A model generated the notes under the pieces. The model was not told the DNA's origin. It was given only the letters and a program-made list of their open reading frames with translations, and did no database searches. Position numbers and translations under genes: made by a program. From Bolinopsis microptera (Eukaryota; Ctenophora; Tentaculata; Lobata; Bolinopsidae), in the NCBI RefSeq assembly GCF_026151205.1, contig NC_087079.1, positions 15,130,445-15,194,444 of the forward strand: a DNA stretch of 64,000 nt. Direction: 5' to 3'. Position 1 is the first letter of the stretch, and each line of letters opens with the position of its first letter. Positions 33,878 to 60,693 of this stretch are shown here, one piece after another.

Positions 33878-34861
33878 TTAGTTGTTCAAGCTGCCTGAGT
33901 TCAGAAAGTTTGCCAAAGGGGCCCAGGTATTCTTGTCACCTTTACCCTGAGACGAGAGAATGACTTTTTTTACCTTTGATTTGAATACACCATGAGTGAT
34001 TTCAAGGTCGTTCAGTGCCAACATCTGACGGAATGAATTCCAAAGGCAACTAGATTTGTAAACGAAACTGTTTGAGGGCATGGTTGTTATAAGAAGAGTT
34101 TCTTTGCCGGGTCTTTTAGACAAACAGAAAAGTTCAAATAGTGCAATTGGTGTTCGATACTTAAAGACTTTAAAAAGTTCATTGCAGCAGTGATACGCGT
34201 ATAAATTATGCAATGTCATGAGTGATTGACGGGCAAAAATTGGCTTGGTGTGCTCTCTCTCAAAGAATTTGCTAGTAAGTTTCTGTTCACTGATAGGTCT
34301 AGTCCTAGCACATGTCATAAGTTTATCAAGGTGCGCTTTTTTGTCACCAAACATGATACGAATACACTTTTTCTGGGCTACAAATAGTGGTTGAAGTTTA
34401 TTATTACTTGCACCTCCCCAAACGGTAATGCCATAAGATAGGTGACTTTCAAACAGTGTGTGGTACAGGTCCTTATGGATAGATGATGGAATTTTATCCT
34501 TAATCATGTATAGCCTCCCAGAACAGGACGAGAGTTTTCTAACTAGTTTGTCTCTATAGGGATTGAAAGTTAGGCCTTCGTCGACAATTACTCCCAGGAA
34601 TTTCGTTTCCTGCACCTTTGAGAGAGGTAGGCCATTGAGGTAAAGTCTATTTTCAATTAATAAAGATTGATCATCAAGTTTTCTTTTAGCTGTATTGAAT
34701 TCTATATAGCAACTTTTCTTGGCGTTAACATGTAATTTATTAGCCAATATGTACTCGTGGACTGATCGTAGGACCCTATTAGCATTATTGTAGGCCTCTG
34801 CTCTAGTTTTAGCAACTACAAATATGTTTGTATCATCAGCAATTCTCTGGGATCTAATTCA
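33878..34861 (-). pseudogene. LINE reverse transcriptase C-terminal fragment
   Basis: The open frame runs to about 34861, longer than its first start-like codon suggests. It begins at the RT motif C (RIADDTNIFV), continues through FLGVIVDEGLTFNPY, LSYGITVWGG, LFVAQKKCIRIMFG, and ends SLNN. This is the RT palm end plus thumb of a Jockey/CR1-like element. The upstream RT and endonuclease are absent, so it is 5'-truncated. The remaining roughly 325 codons are uninterrupted, which suggests fairly recent insertion. It lies 300 bp upstream of the protease cluster. Confidence 0.88.
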
Positions 34862-35131
34862 TCCTGAAGCAGCCCAACACTGTGTCTAGACGCACTGGTG
34901 TGGGGATATCTACCCGGGTGAATAAAGCAGTTAAGCTTCATGCATTATTTGCTATTTTGATTTGATAATTCTTTATAGGATCAGTATCATTGAAAAATAC
35001 TGAGCAAGAGTTGGTCAAATTTTACTCTCTCAATATTGACTATTGAGTCAATTGTTTTGTTTGATGAAGGAATGACTTTAAATATTTTGTGAACCTGACA
35101 CTAATAAACTCGTCACAACTATATTTAGCTA

Positions 35132-35168
35132 ATGAACCCATGTCCATTTGGTGAATCAGCTAATGATC

Positions 35169-35194
<26 letters not shown>
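35132..35194 (+). promoter_or_regulatory. Overlapping upstream ORF of protease 1
   Basis: A 20-codon ORF whose ATG is 37 nt before the main ATG and which overlaps the main frame before stopping. The ATG lies 2 nt after a TATATTTAG acceptor-like site and CTA. Equivalent ORFs are present at 43108-43170 and 47752-47814 with the same length, the same stop and similar peptides (MNxCxFGESAND..). It could limit translation of the protease; this is inference. Confidence 0.5.
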
Positions 35195-42681
<7,487 letters not shown>

Positions 42682-43107
42682 TGAATCAATATGAGCTGGA
42701 TGAGCTGGATAAAGACAACCATATCTGTTCATACCGGAAGAAAGCAGAATAACGAACTGAGTCTGTAAGATGTATGTGCAGAGGGTTTAATAGTTCATTG
42801 TAATTATTAAATCAGGGTATTTTTTTAAAAGAGACTTTATTTTTAAATACTACTCAAAATGATTTACTATCAACTTGGTCTGGATTTTCTTAAATCTGCC
42901 TTACTTTTCACTTCGTAATTGACCGATAAGGAACTAGCTTGCCCACTCTTGAGATCCTGACTCACTTGAATAAATAAACAAATAATTGTCCCAATATTCT
43001 CCATTGGTAGTTACAGTGGCGAAACGTACCCATGTTCGAACCTGACTTTTTATTGCAATTTTGAATTTTTGATTGTAGATTAATTCGTTATAATTTTATT
43101 TTAGCTA
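42682..43107. other. Spacer between protease copies 1 and 2
   Basis: Holds the 3'UTR of copy 1 (with sequence also found after copies 2 and 3, such as taagatgtatgtg and ttattaaatc) and the 5' flank of copy 2. No other gene is seen. Confidence 0.6.
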
Positions 43108-43144
43108 ATGAACCCATGTCTGTTTGGTGAATCAGCTAACGATT

Positions 43145-43170
<26 letters not shown>
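43108..43170 (+). promoter_or_regulatory. Overlapping upstream ORF of protease 2
   Basis: Same size and position as the ORFs before copies 1 and 3: 20 codons, starting 37 nt before the main ATG and ending inside it in another frame. It follows a TTTTATTTTAG acceptor-like site. Confidence 0.5.
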
Positions 43171-47039
<3,869 letters not shown>

Positions 47040-47751
47040 GCTGGATAAGAGTTACTGAAGCTGTTGATACCTACTGATAGCGGAAGGACGGGTGCAGTCT
47101 GTAAGATGACATCTTACACTGTATGTGTGAAGAGTTTTAATCATATTTATTAAATCTGGTTATTTTTATCCAGTAAGAAACTGTAAGCACTGCTTGAAAT
47201 GACTTTACAACTTGGACTCGACTAAAATTAGTCTTACTTTTCACTTCCGTAAGTGATCCATTGTGACCTACCTAAGCTATGTGACCTACCATTGTATAAC
47301 ATGATGGATAATTACTCTCATCCATTGATCATGATGATGTAAATTTTAAACATTTAGCCGTGTACCTTCAAAACATTTGTGATTTCATATGTACATATTT
47401 CAACTTTCAAGGAAACTGACAGTATTTTCATTCAACTTTCACCATTTGCTTCAATGCTCAACTCTTCATATATACGGGTGGCTCGGAATTCATTACCCGT
47501 ACCGCACAAGCAACCCTTAAATAATCCGCATGATTCTGATAAGAATTTCACAAACATTTCAGAGCTTACAGAATATATATGTATGAGGCCAGCTTTCCCA
47601 CAGGATTCTAACCAGCTTGCACGGAGAGCAGAACTTGATTTACTCCTCCAGGCCATTGTCGCAAAGTTTTATTATTTGTTTGATGAAATGAAGGAATTAC
47701 TACCGTAGTGAACCTGACTCTAATAATGTCGCCAGAATTATATTTTAGCTA
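47040..47751. other. Spacer between protease copies 2 and 3
   Basis: Contains the copy 2 3'UTR and a stretch at about 47375-47460 that is also found at 53715-53795, beyond copy 3. A 109-codon frame (47379-47708) has no recognisable domain and is not supported. Confidence 0.6.
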
Positions 47752-47788
47752 ATGAACCTATGTCTGTTTGGTGAATCAGCTAACGATT

Positions 47789-47814
<26 letters not shown>
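47752..47814 (+). promoter_or_regulatory. Overlapping upstream ORF of protease 3
   Basis: Third instance of the conserved 20-codon ORF, downstream of a TATATTTTAG acceptor-like site and overlapping the protease start in a different frame. Confidence 0.5.
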
Positions 47815-52555
<4,741 letters not shown>

Positions 52556-52867
52556 CTTGGAGGGAGCGGTGTCGAAGGTGGCTCCTATGGCCAAGATGGA
52601 TGGAACAATTTGAATAGCGGTAGAGGTGACTACACGCTAGTGACCGTACACAGAGGAGGTAAGCTGGATAAGCTGCTGATATCTATTGATAGCGGAAGAA
52701 CGGGTACAGTCTGTAAGATGTATGTGTGGAGAGTTTTATACATATTTATTAAATCTGGTTATTTTAACCTAGTAAAATATTTTGAACACTACTCGAAAAT
52801 GACTTTACTATCGACATGAACTGGATTTAAGTAAATCTGTAATTCTTTTCTCTTCGTAATTTACCCA
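52556..52867. other. 3' flank of protease copy 3
   Basis: Resembles the 3' flanks of copies 1 and 2 (gtctgtaagatgtatgtg, ttattaaatctggttatttt), so it is probably 3'UTR. No further gene is seen. Confidence 0.6.
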
Positions 52868-52869
52868 TA

Positions 52870-53589
52870 CCTTAGTTCCCAAAAATTTGTGTGCCATTAT
52901 ATTGAGCACAATTTATTTGAGCCCGAAAAATTTGGGCAGAAAATTTGAACTCATTTGGGCGACCGAAAATTTGGGCACAAATTCTTCGAAAAATGAACGA
53001 TTTTCCACTAAAATCATCTACAGCCCCTGGACATATCTATCAATGGGCTGGCTAAGAAATTGATGCGCAATAAGTACGAAGATTGGTACGAGAAAAACAT
53101 AGTGTGTCAGCTCAATGGAGGAGTTTCATCAGACAATGTGAAAATTTATTTAAAAGGGAGGCCAGATGACATAAGGAAAGGCTTTGAGAAGTCGGGTATA
53201 ACTGATGCTTGTAGATCAGACTTTACGGTGGATGATAATCCATTTGCAGATCTTGTTTAAATCTCTAGCTATCCTTACCTCTAGCCATTTGTTTTATTAG
53301 TACCTGTTAGCTATTCCAGTTATTTCTATTCATTTAAAATATAAGCCTTTTTACTTGGTCAAGCCATGAATGACAGATTAGAAAACTAAAATTTCAAATA
53401 TAATTTCACTTGGATACGAAGAAAAAGCCATCTTTCTATAGATTTCAGGGCCACAGGCCAAATGCCAAAAGTTTGGTTACCAAAAAATTTAGCAGACGGA
53501 AAAGATTTATGCAATAAATTTGGTCTGCAAAAAATTTGGGCGAGAGGCCCGCTCAAATTTTTTGTTGCCCAAATTTTTGGGAATTAAGG
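52870..53589. mobile_element. pogo-type DNA transposon, deletion derivative
   Basis: TIRs are CCTTARTTCCCAAAAATTTG, inverted at both ends, bordered by TA (52868-52869 and 53590-53591). At 720 bp it retains only the 3' end of a transposase (53012-53260), so it is non-autonomous. Subterminal AAATTTGGGC runs recur at both ends in opposite orientation. Confidence 0.88.
53012..53260 (+). pseudogene. Pogo/CENP-B-like DDE transposase C-terminal remnant
   Basis: The frame reads LQPLDISINGLAKKL, RNKYEDWYEKN, then IRKGFEKSGITDACRSDF and DDNPFADLV. QPLD-x-SIN and the later GI...DDNPF block are typical of the end of DDE_1 (pogo/Jerky/Tigger) transposases. The N-terminal DNA-binding part and the first two catalytic acids are absent. 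Confidence 0.8.
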
Positions 53590-53592
53590 TAG

Positions 53593-54620
53593 CATATTAT
53601 GATCATTCATTCTTATCCATTGAACAGACACATAGTGCAGGTTTATTGTCAACATTCAGCCATCCATTTAACGCGCATAAATTATTTTCAACATTTAGGA
53701 ATGCATTTTTGAAAAATGGTTTGATTCTATATGTCCAGCTTTCAAGGAAACTAACAGAATTTTCATTCAAATTTCAATATTTGTTTAGGTCTCTGTCTTA
53801 AATCATATCATACTATCGTAACCTTATTTTAAGAAATTTCACTGAACAGTTCTGTCAAATCATTCAATCATAATTTCTCATATCCTTCTTCTCAAAATAC
53901 AAATTCCACAGCGAATGGAATGTATAAGTCACCTCATTCACCACTTCACAGTTCATGCTGCGCACATTCCATGTCAGTTGTCACTGAAGAGAAATCTTTG
54001 CTGTAAGAAATATACTTAAATGCAGTATTCGCATCAGATTCCTAATCGTGTAATGTTATGTTCCATCGTTTGAATACATACGATTAAATTTCAATGACAT
54101 TGACTACTATAGTTCAATCATAATCCTATTTAACTCAGTTTAAATATTGTTCCTTACTGATGCTGCATCTAATCGGGACATCAGAACTTAATGTGGATAC
54201 ATCACAGGAGCAATGCAGTGTAATATTCAATTTCAAGCTTGAACGATTTTGAATTTCAGAGCTACATTATTTCTTCAGACAGATTTTCAGAAATCTTGTC
54301 TCTGATGGGGTGATATTATAGAGGTAATTTCAATGCTAGATCATGTTGAAATAATCAAACTTTTCACAAGAATCGGGAAAATAAAGTTTCAACTAGCGAA
54401 ATCTTTTTAGAGAGTGCTCACATGCTTTTACGATGATTGCTAACATTCGACTAAAATCTATTTCAGAAAGGTACGGTGTGTCAAAGAAGTGGAAATATAC
54501 GGTAGCACTCTGTTCGGAGTTATGAGTTGAGTACCACTAATTAAGGTTAGTGTTTTAACTGCCTCAATACTTGAACATTTTATATTTATGAAGGAGCAAT
54601 GAGCTTACAGACAAAATTGA
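53593..54620. other. Spacer with relics of a lost protease copy
   Basis: About 53715-53795 (ctttcaaggaaact.acag, attttcattcaa) matches 47375-47460, upstream of copy 3. About 54245-54320 (gaatttcagagctacat, agattttcag, atctctg-like) resembles protease intron 7 (49735-49850). No intact exon is found. Confidence 0.5.
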
Positions 54621-54630
54621 CTGTGTCGGC

Positions 54631-57600
54631 AAATCAATATTGTTACGTGTGTTTGAGTTGCTTTTTTTCATAGTTTCATTCATTGGACAGTACTCTCCTT
54701 TGGATGAAATGCTGGAATCGTGCCAGGTTTCAGACACAGCGATTCGAATACATCAACGGACTCCGTATTTACCATCTCCAATAAAAAGTGAGCATGATGA
54801 CATACCAGCAGAATGTACGGAGTTTAAAGAACAAATTGACAGTTGCTATGAGGAAATTGTACACTGGAAAAAGAATATTTTTGAGCCCCCAACATGTAAG
54901 ATAGGGAGGCAATTTGTAAAGGAATTATCTACGTGGCTTGAACATTTTAATATAGGATCAGTTTATCAGTGTTCATCAATCAAAACATTTATTGTCCTTC
55001 CTGCTCTGCTTCTGCAAAAGCCATCCGCAAAAAGTAAAAAAGCTGAACATAAAGTCCTGTTGAAAAAACGGTTAGAATTATGGAGGCAGGGGAATATTTC
55101 TGCACTTATGAGGGAAGCAAGAACTATACAACGACAACTAGCGAGGAGCTCTCGGAAGCAAGAAAAGGATTGTGCGAGAAAATTTGCCAACCTCATGTTT
55201 GAAGGGAAAGTCAGCTCTGCGGTGCGCATGTTGTGTGATAACGATAACAAAGGAATACTAGAAATGTCTACAGAGACTATGGACCAGCTATTGAAGAAGC
55301 ATCCAGAACCAATGCCTATAGTGGAGAATAGTTTACTTTTTGGACCGATCGAGGAAATAGAAGAATCGTTGTTTTATAATATAGACGAGACAATGGTATT
55401 TAGGGCGGCAAAATTTACTAACGGTTCTGCTGGACCATCACAAACTGATGCTGATTTTTTTAGATTCATTTTGACGCATAAGAATTTTAAAGAAGAGGGA
55501 AAGAAACTGAGAGATGAGATTGCTAAGTTTGCAAGGTTGATCGCGTCAAAACCGTATAATCCTGATCTGTTGGACTCCTACGTTAACAGTAGACTCATCC
55601 CGCTTAACAAGTGCCCAGGGGTGAGGCCAATAGGAATAGGGGAAACTTTTAGACGAATAGTGGGAAAATGTTTGAGTTGGGAATTGAAAACAGCGATCCA
55701 AGTTGCTGCTGGACCACTGCAGGTTTGTACAGGACTAAAAAGTGGATCGGAAGCGGCAGTACATTACATGCGGGAGCAATTCGAAACAGAATCTGCAGAA
55801 GCAGTGATTTTAGTTGACGCCAGTAACGCTTTTAATTCTGTTAACAGACAAGCTCTCTTACACAACGTGAGAGTACTATGCCCGGAGTTGAGCATGATTG
55901 CAATCAACATGTACCGGAAACCATGCCGGCTATTTGTTGGGGGAGCTGAAATCCCGAGTCGGGAGGGTACAACCCAGGGCGATAACCTGGCAATGTCGCT
56001 TTTTGCCATTGCAACTCTACCAGTACTACGGAAATTAGAAGATCACGAAAAAGTGGCACAAGTATGGTTAGCAGATGACGCCACAGGAGTGGGTACTCTT
56101 CACGCACTTTTAGGATGGTGGAAAGATATCATTGAAGAAGGACTTAAGTATGGCTACTTCGTGAACCAGGAGAAATCTTGCTTAATCCTAAAAAATCCTG
56201 AACATTTACATACAGCTCAGGAAATATTTTCCGATTGCAATATAGATATCAGAATAGATGGTCAAAGGCATTTAGGAGCTGTGCTGGGGACGCCTGAATT
56301 CAAGGATACCTACATTAACAACCTTGTATGTGAGTGGAGTGATATGCTAAAAAAATTAGTACAGTTTGCCAAATCACAGCCTCAGGCAGCCTACGCTTGT
56401 TTTACGCACGGTGTCCGCCACAAATTTACATATTTTATGAGGACACTAGATATCAGCTCTTATATGGGCCCTCTTGACAAAATAATCACTCATGAGCTTA
56501 TTCCAACTATATTTGGTTGTCCAGTATCTCCTATACACCGAGAGCTTATGTCATTACCATTAAAGAACGGAGGTATGGGAATGCCACAGTTGGAGTATCT
56601 AGCGAAAAGAGAACATGCTGCATCGCTTTTGGTAACCCGGGGACTGGTAAATTCCATGAAAGGAAAATCTCTTGCTACAACTGACACGGAATCGAGAGAT
56701 GAGCTTCAAGATATGTTAAAACAGCGTGTTTTGGAATATAAAGAACAACAAGAGGAGATACTTAAAAAGGTTGACAAGAAGACTGCAAGGATTTTGGAGC
56801 AGATTAGCGAACCAGGGAGCTCAAATTGGCTCTCATGTCTACCACTAAGAAAACATGGTTTCGTTCTAAATAAATCTGAATTTAGGGATTCTATCAGATT
56901 GCGATACAACTTAGATCTGGATCGTTTACCTTCACACTGTCCATGTGGAAAAACGTTTGATGTGAACCATTCTCTAAATTGCCATCTTGGTGGCTACATC
57001 ATTATCAGACACAACGAAATTAGGGATTTTTTAGGAGGCTTGTTGAAGACGGTTTGCTCGGACGTGGAAGTTGAACCTCAGCTTCAAGAACTAGAAGGAG
57101 AGCAGTTCACGAGGTCTTCGACACTTACGGGTGACCAGGCGAGACCGGATATAAAAGCTCGTGGTTTCTATAGGGCAGGCCAAGTGGCTTTTTTCGATGT
57201 TAAGGTAATTAATCCTAATTCTAATTCCTACCTTCAACATTCGACAAAGAAAGTCATGGAGAATGCCGAGAAACAGAAATCCAGATGTTACAACGAAAGG
57301 ATTTTAAATGTAGAGCACGGATCATTTGCTCCATTAATCTACTCAGTGACGGGTGGCATGGGACCGCAGGCTAAGACGTTCGAGAAACTACTATGCAATA
57401 AACTTGCATATAAACAAAAACAGAATTACAACGATATTATTAATTATTATCGGTGTAAGTTATCTTTTTTAATTAGAAAAATGATTTTATTATGTATAAG
57501 AGGATCTAGAAAAACCTCAAATAGAACTGTAGAATTATCTAACATGGATGATTTAGAATTTAACTCTTTCGAATCGAAAGTTAATTAATTTTTTCGGTCC

Positions 57601-57699
57601 CATGGACTGGTTTTTATTTTTGACAATGATGATATTCATTATATATAACCTGTAATACTATTCTGTATATATCTAATTTCGTTTTCCAAAAAAAAAAAA
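54631..57699 (+). mobile_element. Full or near-full LINE insertion with TSD and poly(A)
   Basis: Flanked by the exact repeat CTGTGTCGGC (54621-54630 and 57700-57709; one extra A also matches). It ends in about 12 A's at 57688-57699. The 5' end lies only 78 bp before the first ATG of the ORF, so the 5'UTR is very short or the element is slightly 5'-truncated; the reading frame is already open at the junction. The clean duplication and uninterrupted ORF mark a young insertion. Confidence 0.9.
54709..57588 (+). CDS. LINE polyprotein: reverse transcriptase plus restriction-like endonuclease
   Basis: 959 aa from the ATG at 54709 (23 further residues would need a TTG start). The N-terminal roughly 250 residues have no domain I can name. 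The RT palm follows: motif A VILVDASNAFNSVN (Asp near 370), motif B SREGTTQGDNLAM, motif C VWLADDATGVG (about 452-462), then thumb. At about 742-760 comes a CPC-x7-H-x3-C zinc knuckle followed by RHNEIRDFL, and a PD-(D/E)xK nuclease: RPDI (about 812) and FFDVKV (about 830, D-x-K). This RT, knuckle and restriction-like endonuclease order is that of R2/CRE/HERO-type LINEs, which lack the APE endonuclease. The protein should make target-primed reverse transcription possible. All catalytic motifs are intact. Confidence 0.9.
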   Translation: MLESCQVSDTAIRIHQRTPYLPSPIKSEHDDIPAECTEFKEQIDSCYEEIVHWKKNIFEPPTCKIGRQFVKELSTWLEHFNIGSVYQCSSIKTFIVLPALLLQKPSAKSKKAEHKVLLKKRLELWRQGNISALMREARTIQRQLARSSRKQEKDCARKFANLMFEGKVSSAVRMLCDNDNKGILEMSTETMDQLLKKHPEPMPIVENSLLFGPIEEIEESLFYNIDETMVFRAAKFTNGSAGPSQTDADFFRFILTHKNFKEEGKKLRDEIAKFARLIASKPYNPDLLDSYVNSRLIPLNKCPGVRPIGIGETFRRIVGKCLSWELKTAIQVAAGPLQVCTGLKSGSEAAVHYMREQFETESAEAVILVDASNAFNSVNRQALLHNVRVLCPELSMIAINMYRKPCRLFVGGAEIPSREGTTQGDNLAMSLFAIATLPVLRKLEDHEKVAQVWLADDATGVGTLHALLGWWKDIIEEGLKYGYFVNQEKSCLILKNPEHLHTAQEIFSDCNIDIRIDGQRHLGAVLGTPEFKDTYINNLVCEWSDMLKKLVQFAKSQPQAAYACFTHGVRHKFTYFMRTLDISSYMGPLDKIITHELIPTIFGCPVSPIHRELMSLPLKNGGMGMPQLEYLAKREHAASLLVTRGLVNSMKGKSLATTDTESRDELQDMLKQRVLEYKEQQEEILKKVDKKTARILEQISEPGSSNWLSCLPLRKHGFVLNKSEFRDSIRLRYNLDLDRLPSHCPCGKTFDVNHSLNCHLGGYIIIRHNEIRDFLGGLLKTVCSDVEVEPQLQELEGEQFTRSSTLTGDQARPDIKARGFYRAGQVAFFDVKVINPNSNSYLQHSTKKVMENAEKQKSRCYNERILNVEHGSFAPLIYSVTGGMGPQAKTFEKLLCNKLAYKQKQNYNDIINYYRCKLSFLIRKMILLCIRGSRKTSNRTVELSNMDDLEFNSFESKVN

Positions 57700-57709
57700 C
57701 TGTGTCGGC

Positions 57710-58300
57710 GAAATGGCCCAAACTTTTAACGTAGCGCGCGGTAGCAGAATTGTAATTAAACGAATAATTATTGTATCGACCATGACATAAATGTTCCGCG
57801 CGCTATAATGATGCGATAATGCACGCATATATTATGTGGGTATAGCATTTTATAACAAAATAATAAAGCGTTTGGTCCAAATTTTTCAACCAGACACCAC
57901 TGTTGCAATTTATCGATTCATTAACCTCGTGTTAGAAATTAGCCGCATTCCTCAATCCTTAGACATCGTTATTTAGGAAAATATCACTGCAGATGACTCA
58001 TGACTGGAAATTGTCTTACCATTTGGCATTTCATTTGATAAGATGCATTTAGATCCAGTTCTTGAGAGTTGAGACGAGAACCTGCGGATTAGATATTCGT
58101 GGTCACACTCAAGTGATCGAAATTGAAGACATGATTCCGATACAGGCACACTTTTTCAATCCCCCGCAAATATTTTAATCATTCCAACGTAGACAATAGG
58201 CATTTTTGAATCAGGTTAATGAACTATGAACACCATATTATTCTCTTTCTTCCAGCCAGCCGCAGGTAACGTTTCAATTTCAGACATCTCCGTACGCAAC
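57710..58300. other. Intergenic
   Basis: AT-rich, with GCGCG clusters near 57733 and 57797. No gene is recognised. Confidence 0.45.
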
Positions 58301-58304
58301 TTAA

Positions 58305-59170
58305 GGGGGGGGGGGGGGGGGGGTTCACCCTGATTTTTTTGTGAAACTTGTTTTCGAGATAGCAGTTGACCAACAAACTAAGACCGGTGACCGAACTTTT
58401 GAGGGGGTCCCGGACCCCAACCGCCAAACGGTGCCCGCGGGGCAGCCACGCCCATATTTTGTCCAAATTAGGCCCAATTTAGCCAAATACCCTGAACATA
58501 CCCAAAGCCCAGATTTTAGGTGCTCTACTTGTAGCTAGTGGTCCCTTGAACCCGTATATGAATTTTCATCAAGATTGGACAAAAATTGGCTGAGTTATGA
58601 GCCAAAAACCATATGACCATATTTGGGCATACGCACCAATTTTGATCGATTTTGGCCCATAAATTTATCAAATATCAATATTTTTGAATGAAACCAACTT
58701 TATATGGAAGGTAAGCCTATACTACACATTCTCTATGAATATCAGCTCAATATCTACCTAACTGTGGATTTTGTGTTCAAATAATCGCAAAAAATGATCA
58801 AAATTGCCCACATCTCAGTTCGCGATATTTGCAAAACTGACTTCGCTCAAAACAATAGAACTCAATAGGGTTTCAATATTTTTACATGAAATTTTCAGAA
58901 TCAACGTAGAATCGCATTTCGACCTTAAGTTTTGGGACAGAATTTTGAGTTAGGCCTTTAAAAAAATTTGGCGGCCAAATTCTGAAAAATGCCCGCCAAA
59001 TTTTGGAATTTGGCCGGACAAAATATGGGCGTGGCTGCCCCGCGGGCACCGTTTGGCGGTTGGGGTCAAGGACCCCCTCAAAAGTTCGGTCACCGGTCCT
59101 AGTTTGTTGGTCAACTGCTATCTCGAAAACAAGTTTCACAAAATAATCAGGGTGAACCCCCCCCCCCCCC
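58305..59170. mobile_element. TTAA-flanked inverted-repeat element, 866 bp
   Basis: A G-run of about 18 after TTAA (58301-58304) is mirrored by a C-run before TTAA (59171-59174). Arms of about 160 bp (58305-58466 and 59017-59170) share ttcaccctgatt, cgagatagcagttgaccaac and the inverse of gggcgtggctgccccgcggg. The centre is non-coding. Same target site and G-rich ends as the element at 50493-51167, with different arm sequence. Confidence 0.88.
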
Positions 59171-59174
59171 TTAA

Positions 59175-59643
59175 AAGAAATGTTTTCCAATTCTTGCATC
59201 GGTTCATGATTGAAGTCGCCCTTATTTGGACTTTGGTTGTTGCATGTTTAGGCCACGGCCATTAAAGTAAAAGCAATTTCTTCGAAGAGGTTTGCCTTGC
59301 GTTACCAGTCTTACGTTTAATTCCCTAAGAGAATTTCTTCACCCAAAGGAATTCGCGCCATTTGCAGTTCGATGATATGAATCTTGGTTTTGGTTGTTCG
59401 TTGTACCGCTCGGATTACAGTCTAAGGTTTCACTCTTTGTATGGTATTAAGATAGGGTTCTAATTTGTTTGAATTTATCTCCGAAAATTCAAAATTTGTA
59501 TTGTACTGCAAATGATATTATTTTATACTGTCAACTGTCAAGTAGGTATATTTAGGCCTTTTGTTTGCTATAACATAAATTCGTTTCATTGAGAAAGTAT
59601 AGCGTACAGATATCATACAGGTTTAAACTTTGTTTCACAGGGC
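59175..59643. other. 5' flank of the ELAPOR-like gene
   Basis: No coding signal. It ends in TTTGTTTCACAG, an acceptor 3 nt before the ATG, so the mature mRNA should start with an upstream exon or a spliced leader. Confidence 0.5.
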
Positions 59644-60693
59644 ATGTATCAAGATGTAACGTTCATTACGATCTGCCTTCTTATCTTGACCATATCATCT
59701 GCTGAAGATAATTGTTCAGATAGCTATGTAAGTTTGATTCTCTCGACTTCACTGTATTAATGCTTTTCAAACAAAGTTACAGCGAATTCTTCATCATGTA
59801 GTGGATTCCATCACGTTACATTACATAATTCTTAATAAATGTAATAGATTTGTAGTGTTGTAATTAGTTTACAGATTAGTATATCTTATCTTTGACTGTG
59901 TCTGGCAGTGATTTCAACTATTGGCCTTTTTAAATATCATCTGTGTGTCCTACCTGTGAACAAAACTTTTGAACTAACGTCATCTTGTTAATCTCCATAA
60001 TGTATAATTGAGGGCCTGATAGGTTATTTCTCCGGCAAATACACAATGTTAACATCCCCAGAGGACAGTGTACACGGAGTGTAATGAGGAGGGTACGGAG
60101 AGGTGGAAAGTTACCGTATCTGAGAACTCCAGCTGCACACCTCCTTCTCCTGTTAGAGTTGCTAGCTGTGGTGAGGCTCACCTTTTTAACTCTTCATATT
60201 ATCTAGAATGTTTTATATTAAAAGTATTTGTGCAGTGGTGATGAAGTTTACCTTAATTTGTTGTAAAATGTTCCATTATCTACGATTAGTGCAGATGCAA
60301 ATGATGTTATGTGTATTGTGTTGTTTCAAATTTTGTACATAAAATTAACTTTTTTTTTTCAGATCAGACCTGTCCAAGTGGAGAGGTACTAGACAACTTT
60401 TCCAATTGTACAAAATGTGGAGTTGGAACTTATAGTCCCGGTATGAACGATTAATTAATAGGGCATCTTTAATGTGTTGGTGTATATTGGACCCAGTTAA
60501 AAATATCAAGTATAGAATAGACATAGACAGTGTGGATATAAAGGCACGGACAAGTCTTTTGAGGTAAACAATTATTTCTCACCGTTTCAGGAGACAGCAA
60601 GATTATTAGTACATTGGATCCCAAAATCTATCCAGATATAAGCTTCTTGACCAGCAAAATTAATCAGAACGATAAAAGCTGTCCAGAAATCAG
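59644..60693 (+). CDS. ELAPOR/KIAA1324-like receptor, N-terminal exons only
   Basis: Four exons: 59644-59727, 60062-60170, 60363-60440, 60591-60693, joined in phases 0, 1 and 1. They encode a signal peptide (FITICLLILTISSA) and a cysteine-rich ectodomain: NCSDSYRTVYTECNEEGTERW, split as SDSYRTVYTECN and EEGTERWKVTV, then CDQTCPSGEVLDN, CTKCGVGTYSPG. This pattern matches the N-terminus of ELAPOR1/2, large membrane proteins of the endosome/lysosome. The expected following roughly 800 residues (mannose-6-phosphate-receptor-like region, membrane span) are not found. The next donor (AG-GTTTAC) is weak, and after it the only nearby acceptor leads to a stop. It may be a truncated paralogue, a pseudogene, or a gene with distant exons. 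Confidence 0.6.

Noticed and set aside
43014-43036. cagtggcgaaacg, similar to the hAT terminus at 37505
   Set aside because: No inverted partner and no 8-bp duplication found nearby.
47379-47708. 109-codon plus-strand frame between protease copies 2 and 3
   Set aside because: No domain; related spacer sequence at 53.7 kb does not keep the frame.
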